A DNA stretch of 64,000 nucleotides from Ponticoccus litoralis (GCF_039769985.1 NZ_JBDNCH010000002.1:3410001-3474000), one strand, 5' to 3'; positions 48,473-58,631 are shown, numbered from the stretch's first letter. Numbers and translations: made by a program. Notes: generated from the letters alone by a model not told the origin.

Positions 48473-50212
48473 TCAGTTGATTTCCGGCTCCGGCACCGGG
48501 GCGCCGAATTCGGTCCGCAGGAAGTCGAAGTCGCAGCCCTTGTCCGCCTGCTCGACATGCTTCGAGAACATGTAGCCGTAGCCCCGTTCGAAGCGCGGGT
48601 CCGGCGGGGTCCATGTTTCGCGGCGCGCGGCAAGCTCTGCCTCGGTCAGGCGGACATTCAGCACGCGGTTGGGCACGTCGATCTCGATGATGTCGCCGGT
48701 CTGGATCAGCGCCAGCGGACCGCCGACGAAGGCCTCGGGCGCGACATGCAGGATGCAGGCCCCGTAAGAGGTGCCGGACATGCGCGCATCCGACAGGCGC
48801 AGCATGTCGCGGTAGCCCTGTTTCAGCAGCGCCTTGGGCATCGGGATCATGCCCCATTCCGGCATCCCCGGCCCGCCCTGCGGCCCGGCGTTGCGCAGCA
48901 CCATCACGCTGTCGGGCGTCATGGGGTAGTTTTCGTCGTTGATGATCTCTTTCAGCTGCGCATAGCTGTCGGCGACGATGGCGGGGCCTGCGTGCTTCTG
49001 GAACTCGGCGTCCATGGCGGCGGGCTTGATCACCGCACCGTCCGGGGCAAGGTTGCCCTTCAGAACCGCCAGTGACCCTTCGTGGTAGACCGGATTCGAC
49101 AGGGGCCGGATCACGTCGTCGTTGTAGTTCTGCGCGCCCTCGATGTCCTCGCCAAGGCTGCGCCCGGTCACGGTTGTCACCGAAAGATCCAGCTTGTCGC
49201 CCAGTTCCTTCATCAGCGCGGGCAGGCCACCGGCGTAGAAGAAATCCTCCATCAGGTAGTCCTTGCCCGAGGGCCGCAGGTTGGCCAGCACCGGCGTCCT
49301 GTGGCCGATCTCGTCGAGGTGTTCCAGCGTCAGCGGAATGCCCGCGCGCCGCGCCATGGCGATCAGGTGGATGATGGCGTTGGTCGAACAGCCCGTGGCC
49401 ATGGCGACGGTGACGGCGTTGCGGGTGGACTCCCGGGTCATGATCCTGTCGGGGGTCAGATCCTCCCAGACCATGTCGACGATGCGCCGCCCGCAGGCCG
49501 CCGACATGCGCTTGTGACCGGCATCGGGCGCCGGGATCGACGAGGCGCCGGGCAGGGTCAGGCCCCAGCCCTCGGCGATCGACATCATGGTCGAGGCGGT
49601 GCCCATGGTCATGCAGGTGCCGTAGCTGCGCGCGATGCCGCCCTGCACGCCGTCCCACTGCTCCTTGCCGATGGTGCCAGCGCGCCGCTCGTCCCAGTAT
49701 TTCCAGACGTCGGTGCCGGAGCCCAGCTTTTCACCCGCGTAATTGCCGCGCAGCATCGCGCCCGCGGGCAGGAAGATGAAGGGCAGCCCCATGCTGACCG
49801 CGCCCATGACCAGCGCGGGCGTGGACTTGTCGCAGCCGCCCAGCAGCACGACCCCGTCGATGGGATGGCTGCGCAGCGTCTCTTCGACCTCGAGCGCACC
49901 CATGTTGCGGTAGAGCATCGAGGTCGGTTTCAGGAACTGCTCACTGAAGGAATGCACCGGCATCTCGACCGGCATGCCCCCGGCCTGGTAAACGCCCTTC
50001 TTCACGAACTCGGCGCGGTCGCGCAGGTGGTGGTGGCAGGGCGACAGGTCGGACCAGGTATTGATCACGGCGATCACCGGCTTGCCTTCCCAGTCGGCGC
50101 CGTCGAGGCCCATCTGCATGGCGCGGGACCGGTGGCCCATGGAGCGCAGGTCGTCCGGCGCGAACCAGCGGGCCGAGCGGAGGTCTTCGGGGCGTTTGCG
50201 GCTGTCTGTCAT
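48473..50212 (-). CDS. IlvD/Edd-family sugar-acid dehydratase (arabinonate dehydratase type)
   Basis: 579 residues. Cysteines at 59 (LSPCHHH), 127 (GGCDKS) and 200 (SYGTCM) fit the [2Fe-2S] ligands of pentonate/hexonate dehydratases. Length and spacing are as I recall for rhizobial L-arabinonate dehydratase rather than for branched-chain IlvD. SDARMSGTSYGA holds the catalytic Ser. It converts an aldonate to a 2-keto-3-deoxy acid. Followed by a DapA-type enzyme. Confidence 0.88.
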   Translation of the reverse strand: MTDSRKRPEDLRSARWFAPDDLRSMGHRSRAMQMGLDGADWEGKPVIAVINTWSDLSPCHHHLRDRAEFVKKGVYQAGGMPVEMPVHSFSEQFLKPTSMLYRNMGALEVEETLRSHPIDGVVLLGGCDKSTPALVMGAVSMGLPFIFLPAGAMLRGNYAGEKLGSGTDVWKYWDERRAGTIGKEQWDGVQGGIARSYGTCMTMGTASTMMSIAEGWGLTLPGASSIPAPDAGHKRMSAACGRRIVDMVWEDLTPDRIMTRESTRNAVTVAMATGCSTNAIIHLIAMARRAGIPLTLEHLDEIGHRTPVLANLRPSGKDYLMEDFFYAGGLPALMKELGDKLDLSVTTVTGRSLGEDIEGAQNYNDDVIRPLSNPVYHEGSLAVLKGNLAPDGAVIKPAAMDAEFQKHAGPAIVADSYAQLKEIINDENYPMTPDSVMVLRNAGPQGGPGMPEWGMIPMPKALLKQGYRDMLRLSDARMSGTSYGACILHVAPEAFVGGPLALIQTGDIIEIDVPNRVLNVRLTEAELAARRETWTPPDPRFERGYGYMFSKHVEQADKGCDFDFLRTEFGAPVPEPEIN

Positions 50213-50299
50213 GGCGGCGGGTCCTGTGGGTCGGTCCTGTGGAAAGCCTGAACCGGGGCGCGCCGGGGCCCGTACGGGCCGCGCGCCGCCGGGTCGTGG

Positions 50300-50422
50300 T
50301 CACGAGATTGGCGAGGCGAAGGTAAACATCACCCAGATGATGACGGCAACCATGGCGAAACCCAGCAGCCAGGGCCAGACGCCGTATCCGTCGATGTCTT
50401 GTCTAGAGTCGCGTCCGATCAT
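50300..50422 (-). CDS. 40-residue single-pass membrane peptide of the TRAP operon
   Basis: MIGRDSRQDIDGYGVWPWLL is followed by a hydrophobic helix up to residue 35. An ideal AAGGAG ribosome site stands 6 bases before the ATG. It lies between the fused TRAP permease and the IlvD/Edd gene on the same strand, so it is part of the operon. Function unknown; an accessory of the transporter is a reasonable guess. Confidence 0.65.
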   Translation of the reverse strand: MIGRDSRQDIDGYGVWPWLLGFAMVAVIIWVMFTFASPIS

Positions 50423-50480
50423 GTCGGTCTCCTTGGTCGGGTGGGGGTGGCCGCCACGCGGGACGCGGCGGCGGTCCGTG

Positions 50481-52557
50481 TCAGTTCAGCAGTTCGGGCA
50501 GGAAAAGCGCGATCTGCGGGAAGATCATCACCAGCACCAGACCGATGATCTGAAGCGCGATGAAGGGCAGGACAGAGATGAATATCTCCTGCAGGGTCAC
50601 ATCCTTGGGCGCCACCGACTTCAGCCAGAAGCAGGCCGGGCCGAAGGGCGGAGACAGGAAGTAGATCTGGATGTTCATGACGAAGAGGATGCCGAACCAG
50701 ATCTTGGCCTGATCCTCGGTCAATCCCAGTTCCGGGGCCAGCGTCATGACCACCGGCGCAAAGACCGGCACGGTGATCAGGACGATGGCGATCCATTCCA
50801 TGAAGGTGCCGAGGATCATCAGGATCAGCATCATCACCAGCACCGTCCCCATGGCCGAAAGGCCCAGGTCCAGGAAGAGCGAGCGCATGAAATCGCCGCC
50901 ACCCACAAGGTTGAAGATGCCGACGAAGCTGACCGCGCCCAGCACCAGCCAGATGATCGTGCCCACGGTGGTCATGGTGCCCAGCATCGCCGCCGACAGC
51001 ACCTCCCACTTGAACTGGTTGCGCACGGCGGCGACGAAGAGCGCGCCGACGCAGCCCACGGCGGCGGCTTCGGTCACGGAGGCGACCCCGCCGTAGATCG
51101 AGCCCATGACCGCGCCGATCAGGATGATGCAGAGCACCACGGCGATCAGCCGGTCCTTGGTCAGCTTGCTGTCCCGCCCGGTCATCTGCGCCACCTCTGC
51201 GGCGGTGGGGGCCAGCTTGGGGTTCAGGTTCACCCGGATCACCACGTAGCCCGCGTAGAAGACCGCCAGCATGATGCCGGGAATGGCGCCCGCCATGAAC
51301 AGATCGCCGATGCCGACCTCGGCCGAGCAGGCCGTAGACGATCATGATGATCGAGGGCGGGATCAGCGTGGCCAGGGCGCCCGCGGCGCAGATCAGTCCG
51401 ATGGACAGCTTGCGGTCGTAGCCCAGCCGGAACAGCTGGGGCAGGGCGACGAGGCCCAGCATGACGATCTCGCCGCCCATGACGCCGGACATGGCGGCGA
51501 GGATGACGGCGACAACCGTCGTCTGGATCGCCACGCCGCCGCGCAGGTTCCCCGCAAAGACCGACATCGCGTCGAAGAGATCCTCGGCGATGCCCGCCCG
51601 TTCGAGGATCGAGGCCATCAGCACGAAGAAGGGCACGGCCACGAGGCTGTAATGCTCCAGCAGGCCCACGGCGTTCGAGGACACAAGGAACAGCCCGCGC
51701 GGACCGAAGAAGGCCACCGCCATGATGACAGAGACGATCAGCGTGACGATGCCCAGCGGCATGCCGGTCATCATCAGCGCGATCAGCAGCACCACCATGA
51801 TCAGCGAGACGGTGCCCAGCCCCATTTCGCGCATGTTCAGCGCCTTGGACGGATCCATCGCCTTGCCGATATCGCTGATGAAGCCCGAAAAGGCCTGTGC
51901 CGGCGCGAACCCGAAGACCTCGGACAGGAAGGCCGAGACGAAGTAGAGCACGAAATAGGCCGCGACCAGCTTCACGACCAGTTTCGCAGGCCCGCTGGTG
52001 ACATGCCGGTGCAGGTTCACCATCAGCTGCGCGAGATACATGAAGGCGCCGATGACCATCAGCGACTTCATCATCATCGGCAGCGGAGAGTTGAAGGCAG
52101 AGCCGGATTTCTCGACCCGCTCGACACTGATATAGGCGCGGATCGGCGCGTCGGTCAGCAGCATGTACAGCGCGATGACCCCGACAACCATGGCAAAGAG
52201 ATCCAGCCACCAGCGGGTGCGCGGGGTGGTGATGCCGTGGATGACGGTGATCGCGATATGGCGTTGCTTCAGCGTGACATAGCCCGCCGACAGCATCCAG
52301 GCCGCGGCGACGGTGACCATGACCGTCTCGAAGGCCCAGAAGGTCGGCGCGTTCAGCGCGTAGCGCGAGAAGACCTCGATCAGCGTGGCGATGGCCGCGA
52401 CGATGTAGAAGACGGATATGGCGATGCCGGTGATATGGCTGAAATGGTCGACGGGGGTGTAGTCGCCCATGGCGATCTGCACCTCGTCGTGATCGGGATT
52501 CTGCGCTCCGATCTCGATCTCGGTCTCGTCCAGTTTGCTCTGATACTCGGTGGCCAT
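50481..52557 (-). CDS. TRAP transporter fused DctQ-DctM permease (one frameshift in text)
   Basis: About 691 residues. The N-terminal third (to about residue 220) has the four-helix DctQ subunit and the rest the DctM transport domain (PFFVLMASILERAGIAEDLF, LATLIPPSIIMIVYG, SPPFGPACFWLK). The slip at 51325 (CCGAGC) splits the DctM part. The repaired text continues as GLLAEVGIGDLFMAG. Together with the binding protein at 52676 it imports an organic acid, presumably the sugar acid handled by the island. Confidence 0.88.
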
Positions 52558-52675
52558 GCCTGTCCCCCTGATGGCTCGTGCGCCCGGTCGTGCGCCAAGG
52601 CAGCCCGGCGGCGCGGGGCGCGTCCGGGTTCGAAGTACCCCGGGCCGGGGTCGGCCCGGGGGCGGTCAGGTGGCC

Positions 52676-53707
52676 CTAGAGGAGGCCCGCTTCCTTCATG
52701 AAGGCGATATGCGCGTCATAGACCTCTTTCGCGAGGTCGGACTGCGAGGCGAAGTCGGACCATGCCTGTTCGGCGATGGCGCGCAGCGCGTCGCGCTCTT
52801 CCTGCGGCCAGTCGATGACCTCGATCTCTCCGGCGGCCTTGTCGCGGGCGACAAGCTGGCGGTCGAGGCGGTCGAAGTGCTGGCGCAGCCCGTTGTAGGC
52901 GGCCAGATACCATGTTTCGAGCGCGATCTGGTTGGCCTCGCCGATCTCTTCCCATGCCGCGTCGGACAGGGTGAATTGCAGGATCGGGGTCGAGTGGATG
53001 CCCGGGAAGATCGGGTATTTGGCGACCTTGTGCATGCCATTGGCGTCGTTGTTGGCATAGGCCGAGTTGTCGGCGGCGTCGATCACGCCCTTTTCCAGCG
53101 CGCCGTAGGTTTCCGAGCCGGACATCGACACGGGCGCCGCGCCCGCGCGCTTGAAGACGTCGGCAGCCAGGCCCTCGGGCGAGCGGATCTTGAGGCCTTC
53201 GAGGTCGGCGACACCGCGCACGGGCACCTTGGACACGAAGGCCTCGCGCGCATAGGCGCCGCAGCCGACGACATGGACGCCCTCGAAGTGCTCGTCGTAC
53301 AGCTTTTGCAGGATCTCCTTGCCGCCGCCCTGCGCGCAGAAGGCCTGGATCTGGTCGGCGCTGTCATAGCCCGCGATCAGGTCGCCCATCAGCGCGAAGG
53401 CCGGGTCGATGCCGGCGAAATAGTTGATCGAGGTCAGGTCGCCGTCGAGGATGCCCACGGCGATTGCCTCGGCGGTTTCGCGGCGCGGCACGACGGCATC
53501 GATGGGCAGCAGTTCGACCGTGATGGCGCCGTTGGTCATGGCCTCGAGCTTGGGTACCCACTCTTCGTTCAGATAGGCGAGCGAGGCGTGGCTGGCGTTC
53601 GAAGAGGTCTGGATCTTCAGCACGCGGTCCGCTGCATCCGCCTGCGAGCCGGTGATTCCGGCTGCGAGAGCCAGGGCAGACGCGGCTGCCATCATCTTGA
53701 AAGTCAT
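52676..53707 (-). CDS. TRAP transporter substrate-binding protein (DctP family)
   Basis: 343 residues. Signal peptide (MTFKMMAAASALALAAGITG) then the DctP fold. The ligand Arg region GLKIRSPEGLAADVFKRAGA and SETYGALEKGVIDAADN are clear. It is first in the operon and divergent from gntR, with a perfect palindrome between them. Ligand unknown; downstream genes imply a sugar acid. Confidence 0.9.
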   Translation of the reverse strand: MTFKMMAAASALALAAGITGSQADAADRVLKIQTSSNASHASLAYLNEEWVPKLEAMTNGAITVELLPIDAVVPRRETAEAIAVGILDGDLTSINYFAGIDPAFALMGDLIAGYDSADQIQAFCAQGGGKEILQKLYDEHFEGVHVVGCGAYAREAFVSKVPVRGVADLEGLKIRSPEGLAADVFKRAGAAPVSMSGSETYGALEKGVIDAADNSAYANNDANGMHKVAKYPIFPGIHSTPILQFTLSDAAWEEIGEANQIALETWYLAAYNGLRQHFDRLDRQLVARDKAAGEIEVIDWPQEERDALRAIAEQAWSDFASQSDLAKEVYDAHIAFMKEAGLL

Positions 53708-53773
53708 TAAGTTTCCTCCCTTGAAATGTCCCGATGGGCAGGGGCGTCATCCTCCAAGACGCGACCCTGCAAT

Positions 53774-53789
53774 AACTAATATATTAGTT
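53774..53789. promoter_or_regulatory. 16-bp perfect palindrome, probable GntR operator
   Basis: AACTAATA/TATTAGTT is perfect and sits between the divergent dctP and gntR starts (66 and 67 bases from each). Its AT-rich inner part contrasts with the flanks. It is the best candidate for binding by the adjacent GntR regulator. Confidence 0.72.
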
Positions 53790-53856
53790 GAATAATCCGA
53801 TCAATCCTGTTCTCCTTGCGTTAACCATTTGCCTGTGTTCTCAGCGGTCGAACGCC

Positions 53857-54573
53857 ATGATCCAACGCCATTCCTCTCAGGGCCTGCTGGCCGACCGGGC
53901 CTCTCGTTCGGCCCCCGAGGCCGTCTACGAGGATCTGCGCGCGCGCATCCTGCACTTCGACCTTGCGCCGGACCGGGTGCTGAGCCGGGCCGACTTGGCG
54001 GCGGAATACGGCGTCAGCCTGACCCCGATCCGCGAGGCGCTTCAGGCGCTGGAGCAGGACGGGCTGGTGCGCATCCGCCCGCAATCCGGCACCGTGGTCA
54101 CGCGCATCGACCAGTCAGAGCTGGAGCAGGCGCATTTCCTGCGCGTCGCGGCGGAAACCGAGGTGGTCCGCCGCCTGGCCGAAGACCCGGACCCGGCCCT
54201 GTTGCGCCGCGCGCGAAGCCTGTTGTCCCTGCAAGAGGTCCTGGTGGGCGACATCGAACAGATGGACATGTTCTCGGAACTCGACCGCAGCTTTCACCGC
54301 ACGCTCTTCGAGGCGGCGGGGGTCGAGAAGATCTACCACATGGTTGCCCGGCACATGGGCCACCTGATGCGCTGCCAGCGGCTGGAGCTGCCCGAGGGCG
54401 GCAAGATGCAAAGCATCGTCGCCGCGCACCGGGCCGTGGTCGAGGCCATCGCCGCGGGGGATTGCGACGCCGCCACGGCAGCCATGCGCAGCCATCTGGC
54501 GGGAACCATCACCCGGCTCGAACACCTGCGCGACGCTTTCCCGGCCTGCTTCACGGAGACCGGCGAGGCCTGA
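53857..54573 (+). CDS. GntR family regulator, FadR/FCD subfamily
   Basis: 238 residues. Winged helix SRADLAAEYGVSLTPIREALQALEQDGLV is followed by an FCD domain with metal-type residues in DRSFHRTLF, HMGHLMR and AHRAVVEAI. FCD regulators sense sugar acids or other organic acids and normally repress. Divergent from the TRAP/dehydratase operon, so it probably controls it. The ATG chosen gives MIQRHSSQ; the frame is open 23 codons upstream without ribosome site. Confidence 0.9.
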   Translation: MIQRHSSQGLLADRASRSAPEAVYEDLRARILHFDLAPDRVLSRADLAAEYGVSLTPIREALQALEQDGLVRIRPQSGTVVTRIDQSELEQAHFLRVAAETEVVRRLAEDPDPALLRRARSLLSLQEVLVGDIEQMDMFSELDRSFHRTLFEAAGVEKIYHMVARHMGHLMRCQRLELPEGGKMQSIVAAHRAVVEAIAAGDCDAATAAMRSHLAGTITRLEHLRDAFPACFTETGEA

Positions 54574-55081
54574 TCCGGCGCCGCGCCATGGCCCGCGAAC
54601 GGGCGGCGATGCGGCGCTCGGCGTGCCCCTATCCGCAGCAAATCGAATCGAATGATTCGCGACTTGTTTACCTTTGCGGGCGGCCGTCCAGGCCAATTCC
54701 CGTCATGCGTGTTCATTGGTGCCGCGCGCGGAACAAATTGCCCGGATATGCGGCGGGATCGGGGCGGACCGAAGGGCGATTGACCGCCCCAGGGGATTGT
54801 TGCGGCAACCATGACAGTGGCGACCGGGTGTTCGGCAATGCTGGCCGCGCCACAGGCGGAAACCGGGAAAGGCAAAGCGTTTACAGGTTTCTAGTGTTTC
54901 TCCGCCCGGGACAATGAAGCCGGATCGATCCGCAAGCCGGGCTGGTTTTCGTTCGGCTCGCGTGGAAAAGCGGCGCTTGGCAACCTGGTTCTCGGAATTT
55001 CCCCCTTCCCAGTTGATCCATTCGCCGTATTAATAGGCACAAGCCCGACTGGGGGGTGAAGACTGCTGGCCACGGGGGCGG
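54574..55081. other. 508-base gap, nothing recognised
   Basis: Sequence between gntR and the leader of the Hint-domain gene. It contains moderately AT-rich patches (near 54640 and 54880) but no coding frame with supporting features. Promoter elements of the Hint-domain gene may lie here. Confidence 0.4.
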
Positions 55082-55185
55082 CTCGCTGAACAGCTCGCAT
55101 CGCGAAAGGATGCGAAGTGAAGCGAGGGCGATGTAACGCCCGTTGCCGCGACGGCGATCTACGTCCACGCAAGAAAAAACGTGGG
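55082..55185 (+). promoter_or_regulatory. structured leader upstream of the Hint-domain gene
   Basis: A run of four hairpins: CTCGCT/AGCGAG enclosing TCGCATC/GATGCGA, then GGGCG/CGCCC, GCCG/CGGC and CCACG/CGTGG. They fill 100 bases, ending 130 bases before the ATG. This density of perfect stems is unusual for this genome and may be a cis-regulatory RNA. No known riboswitch family was recognised. Confidence 0.45.
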
Positions 55186-55315
55186 CCGGGGAACGTGATC
55201 ACTTCGCAATTCATCAGCCAAGGCGGGCGCGTGACGAAACGGGCTATGCGCGGGCATTGTTGCCGCGCCTGGCGGAACGGGCATACCCCGTTTTGAGGAG
55301 TAAAAGGGTCGTAAG

Positions 55316-57404
55316 ATGGCTGATTTGACTTTGAATTGGGGCGCGTTGGGGCCTTTTGGCACGCAGGTCACGGACACCGGGGGCATTTCTGCCACCGTCG
55401 ATACCGGGGGCGTTGCCGTAGATATCACATACAACGAACTGGCTCCGGGTACGCAGGCCTTCACCTTCAGCGCGGACGGTTACGTTGCCGCCGGTGAGGG
55501 CATCAACCCGAACTCGCACCTCAAGCTGTTCGGTGACAATACGCTGGGGGCAAGCGACACCTCGACGGTCAGCTTCGACTTCCGGTCGACCAGCACCGGT
55601 CTTTATACCGACAGCGTGCAGGATCTGACCTTCCGGCTGAACGACGTCGACGCCGGTGCCGATGGGGACCGGGCCGCTGGCGGCACCGGGTTCCGAGGAT
55701 ATCGTCACGGTCACGGCCTATGACGCGAAGGGCAACGAGGTGCCCGTGACCCTGACTCCGGCCAGCGCCGTATCGGTCGCCGGGGATACGGCCACCGGCA
55801 CCATCGAGGGCGATTACGACGCGGACACCGGCTCTGTGCTGGTGTCGATCCCGGGCCCTGTGACCCGTATCGAGATCGCCTATGCCAATGGCGATGCCTC
55901 GGCGCAGGCCCTGCTTGTGTCCGACGTGCTCTTTTCCACCGTCGACGTTGACGATGTGAACAAGCCGCCGATCGCCGTCAACGACTCGGTGTCCATCGAT
56001 ATGGATACCGCCGCGACGCTTTATGTGCTGGGCAACGACGTCGATCCGAATGGCGATGTGCTGACCATCACCGGCAACACCGACCCGGCCAATGGCAGTG
56101 CCGTTCAGAATGCGGATGGCTCTTTCACCTACACGCCGAACGCCGGTTTCACCGGGGTCGACGTGTTTACCTATACCATCACCGACGGCGAGTTCAGCTC
56201 GACCGCCGAGGTGCGTATCGTGGTGGGCATGGCGGACGACGAGCTGCCTCCGGTCGCCGTCGACGATACGGCCTCCACCGTCGAGGGTACGCCCGTATCG
56301 CTGGATCCGATCGCGAACGACACGGACCCGGAAGGCGAACCGCTGAGCCTGGACAGCGTTGGCCCGGCAACCAACGGCACTGTCACCATCAATGCGGACG
56401 GCACCGTGACCTACACGCCGAACGCTGGCTTCACCGGCACCGACAGCTTCACCTATGAAGTCGTCGATCCGACCGGCCTTGGCGATACCGGCACCGTGAC
56501 CGTGACCGTCGGCACGGAACCGCCGCCGCCGCCGCCCTCGAACGACCCGCCGGTCGCCGTCGATGACGAGCTGACCACCGACCCCGACACGGTCGTCACG
56601 CTGGATCCGGCTGCCAATGATACCGATCCGGACGGCGACGACCTGACCACCTCTTCGGTCGGGACGCCCTCTGAAGGCACCGCGACCCTGAACCCCGACG
56701 GCACCGTGACCTACACGCCGCCGCCCGGCTTCACCGGCACCGTGACGATTCCCTATACCGTTACCGACGGCTCTCTGACCGACGAGGGTCTGATCACCAT
56801 CGAGGTCGAGGAAATCGTGCCTTGCTTCACCCCCGGCACCCTGATCGCCACGCCCCGCGGCGAGCGTCTGGTCGAGGATCTGGAGGTCGGCGACCGCGTG
56901 ATCACCCGCGACAACGGCATCCAGGAAATCAAGTGGGTGGGCCGCAAGGACCTGACGGGCTTCGATCTGGCCCGCAAGCCGCAGTTCAAGCCGATCCTGA
57001 TCCAGCAGGGCGCGCTGGGGAACAACCTGCCCGAGCATGACATGCTGGTTTCTCCGAACCACCGCGTGCTGGTGGCCAACGACAAGACGACGCTCTATTT
57101 CGAAGAGCGCGAAGTCCTTGTGGCCGCCAAGCACCTGACCGGTCTGGACGGGGTCGACGAGGTCGAGGCCAACGGCGTGTCCTACATCCACGTGATGTTC
57201 GACCAGCACGAGGTCATCCTGTCGAACGGCGCCTGGACCGAAAGCTTCCAGCCCGGCGACTACAGTCTCAAGGGCATCGGAAACGCGCAGCGCGAAGAGA
57301 TCCTCGAACTCTTCCCCGAGTTGGAGCATGCCGAGGGTCTGAAGGCCTACGGCTCTGCCCGCCGCTCGCTGAAAAAGCACGAGGCCGCGCTTCTGACGAA
57401 GTAA
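55316..57404 (+). CDS. secreted repeat protein with C-terminal Hint domain (one frameshift in text)
   Basis: About 695 residues after removing one base at 55695 (CCGAGG, restored CCAGG). No classical signal peptide; such proteins are usually type I secreted. A unique N-terminal beta domain (about 200 residues) precedes three cadherin/Ig-like repeats with the pattern PVAVDD-x-x-x-T ... NDTDP-x-G-x-x-L ... TYTPNAGFTGTD. A Pro-rich linker PPPPPPSNDPP separates the second and third. The Hint domain starts at CFTPGTLIATPRGERLVEDL and includes VSPNHRVLV. It could autocleave, releasing the N-terminal region or tethering it. The ATG follows GAGGAG at 13 bases. Confidence 0.82.
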
Positions 57405-57479
57405 CCGGCGCGCCGGAACGGAATATGCAGCCCGTTCCGGCGACGCGGTCGACCCTTCGCGCGCAGGAACGGAACACAG

Positions 57480-57515
57480 TGAAACGGGGCGGCGATGATC
57501 GCCCCGTTTCAATTT
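57480..57515 (+). terminator. Rho-independent terminator of the Hint-domain gene
   Basis: TGAAACGGGGCG pairs perfectly with CGCCCCGTTTCA over 8 bases, then AATTTTA. The stem is 12 bp and starts 75 bases after the stop. Confidence 0.88.
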
Positions 57516-57596
57516 TAGGGACTCGGCGGTGGCCCGTTAATCGAAGCGCAAAGCAGCTGGCGCATGGTGGCAATGGATACCGTGAGGTGCATCATG

Positions 57597-57992
57597 TCCG
57601 ATAAGAAAGCTGTTGAGAAAGCTGTCTGCCTGATCGTCGACGATATCGCGTTCGACCGCCGCATGATGCGCCGCGTCGTCGGGAAAAGCTGCCCCGGGCT
57701 GCCGATGATCGTTGCCCACAATCTGGGCGAAGCGCGCAGGCGGCTGCGCGAAAGAACCGTGTCTATCCTGTTCCTCGACAATTCCCTGCCGGACGGGCGA
57801 GGCGTGGATTTCGTGTCGGAACTGGCGGAAGACCGGAATTTGCGCCGGGTGCCGGTCATTATCGTTTCGGACTTCCCGTCACCCTTCATGTACGCCAAGG
57901 CCCAGGCCGCCAATGTCAGAGAGGTCTGGTCCAAGCGAGAGTTCGTGGCGCCAGCGGTTCAACGGGCTGTATGCACTCATGCGTTGCATTAG
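57597..57992 (+). CDS. single-domain response-regulator receiver
   Basis: 131 residues. Acidic pair D16-D17, phospho-acceptor Asp62 in LFLDNSLPDG, Ser92 and Lys114 complete the site; no output domain follows. No histidine kinase is adjacent; the GAF-HisKA_2 kinase 3 kb downstream is a possible partner but unproven. GAGG lies 8 bases before the ATG. Confidence 0.85.
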   Translation, partial: SDKKAVEKAVCLIVDDIAFDRRMMRRVVGKSCPGLPMIVAHNLGEARRRLRERTVSILFLDNSLPDGRGVDFVSELAEDRNLRRVPVIIVSDFPSPFMYAKAQAANVREVWSKREFVAPAVQRAVCTHALH

Positions 57993-58022
57993 GTCTTTAC
58001 GGCAAGGCTTTGACTTAACGCA

Positions 58023-58631
58023 TTATTGTGCGCATATGCGCGCCGCCTGCCATTCCTCCCAGGCCTCCGGCGTGTCGAGGTCGGTCAGCGCCTTGGCCCC
58101 GGGCAGCGCCACCCGTCGCACCCGGTGTTCGTTGGTCTTCAGGACATCCCGCGCGCCCTGATCTCCGGTCAACTGTTGCAGGGCCATGAAGCAATCGGCC
58201 GGAAACAGGACCGGGTGACCCGGCCTGCCGTCTTCGGATGTCGCCTGCTGAAGCATCGGCTGAGGGGTGGCGCGGAAGCCGGTGATCAGCAGCGATATGT
58301 CCTGGGTGTCCAGATCCGGCATATCGGCGGGCAGGATGATCGCGGCGACGATGCCCCGCGGCAGCATGCCGATACCGCGCCGGATAGACGAGGACATGCC
58401 CTGATCGCTGTCCGGTACAGCCACAAGCTGAACGGGAAGCCCGGCCAGCACCTTGGCCCGGGGGTGGTCGTAATCGGGCAGGGTGACGCAGACATGCGCT
58501 CCGGCTGCGATTGCCCGCTGTGCCTGACGGCGCAGAAGGGGTGTGCCCTCCACCAGTTCGGTCAGCTTGTCGCGTCCGCGCATCCGCGAACTTGCGCCAG
58601 CGGCGGGAAGAAGAATGGCTATGTCCTGCAT
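58023..58631 (-). CDS. MobA/MocA-like nucleotidyltransferase
   Basis: 202 residues. The nucleotide loop LLPAAGASSRMRGRDKL is at residue 8, then PADMPDL in the acidic metal site and GRPGHPVLFP in the middle, the pattern of MocA/MobA-like enzymes that join CTP or GTP to molybdopterin. No other molybdenum genes are close, so the role is inferred from family. Confidence 0.82.
   Translation of the reverse strand: MQDIAILLPAAGASSRMRGRDKLTELVEGTPLLRRQAQRAIAAGAHVCVTLPDYDHPRAKVLAGLPVQLVAVPDSDQGMSSSIRRGIGMLPRGIVAAIILPADMPDLDTQDISLLITGFRATPQPMLQQATSEDGRPGHPVLFPADCFMALQQLTGDQGARDVLKTNEHRVRRVALPGAKALTDLDTPEAWEEWQAARICAQ

Noticed and set aside
45105..53710. Long stop-free frames on the strand opposite the sugar-acid island
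   Set aside because: They mirror real genes in a high-GC genome and show the His/Gly/Asp/Val-rich composition of antisense shadows.
53820..53829. TTAACCAT half-site for CtrA before gntR
   Set aside because: A single 8-base half-site is expected by chance, and the gene's function does not suggest cell-cycle control.
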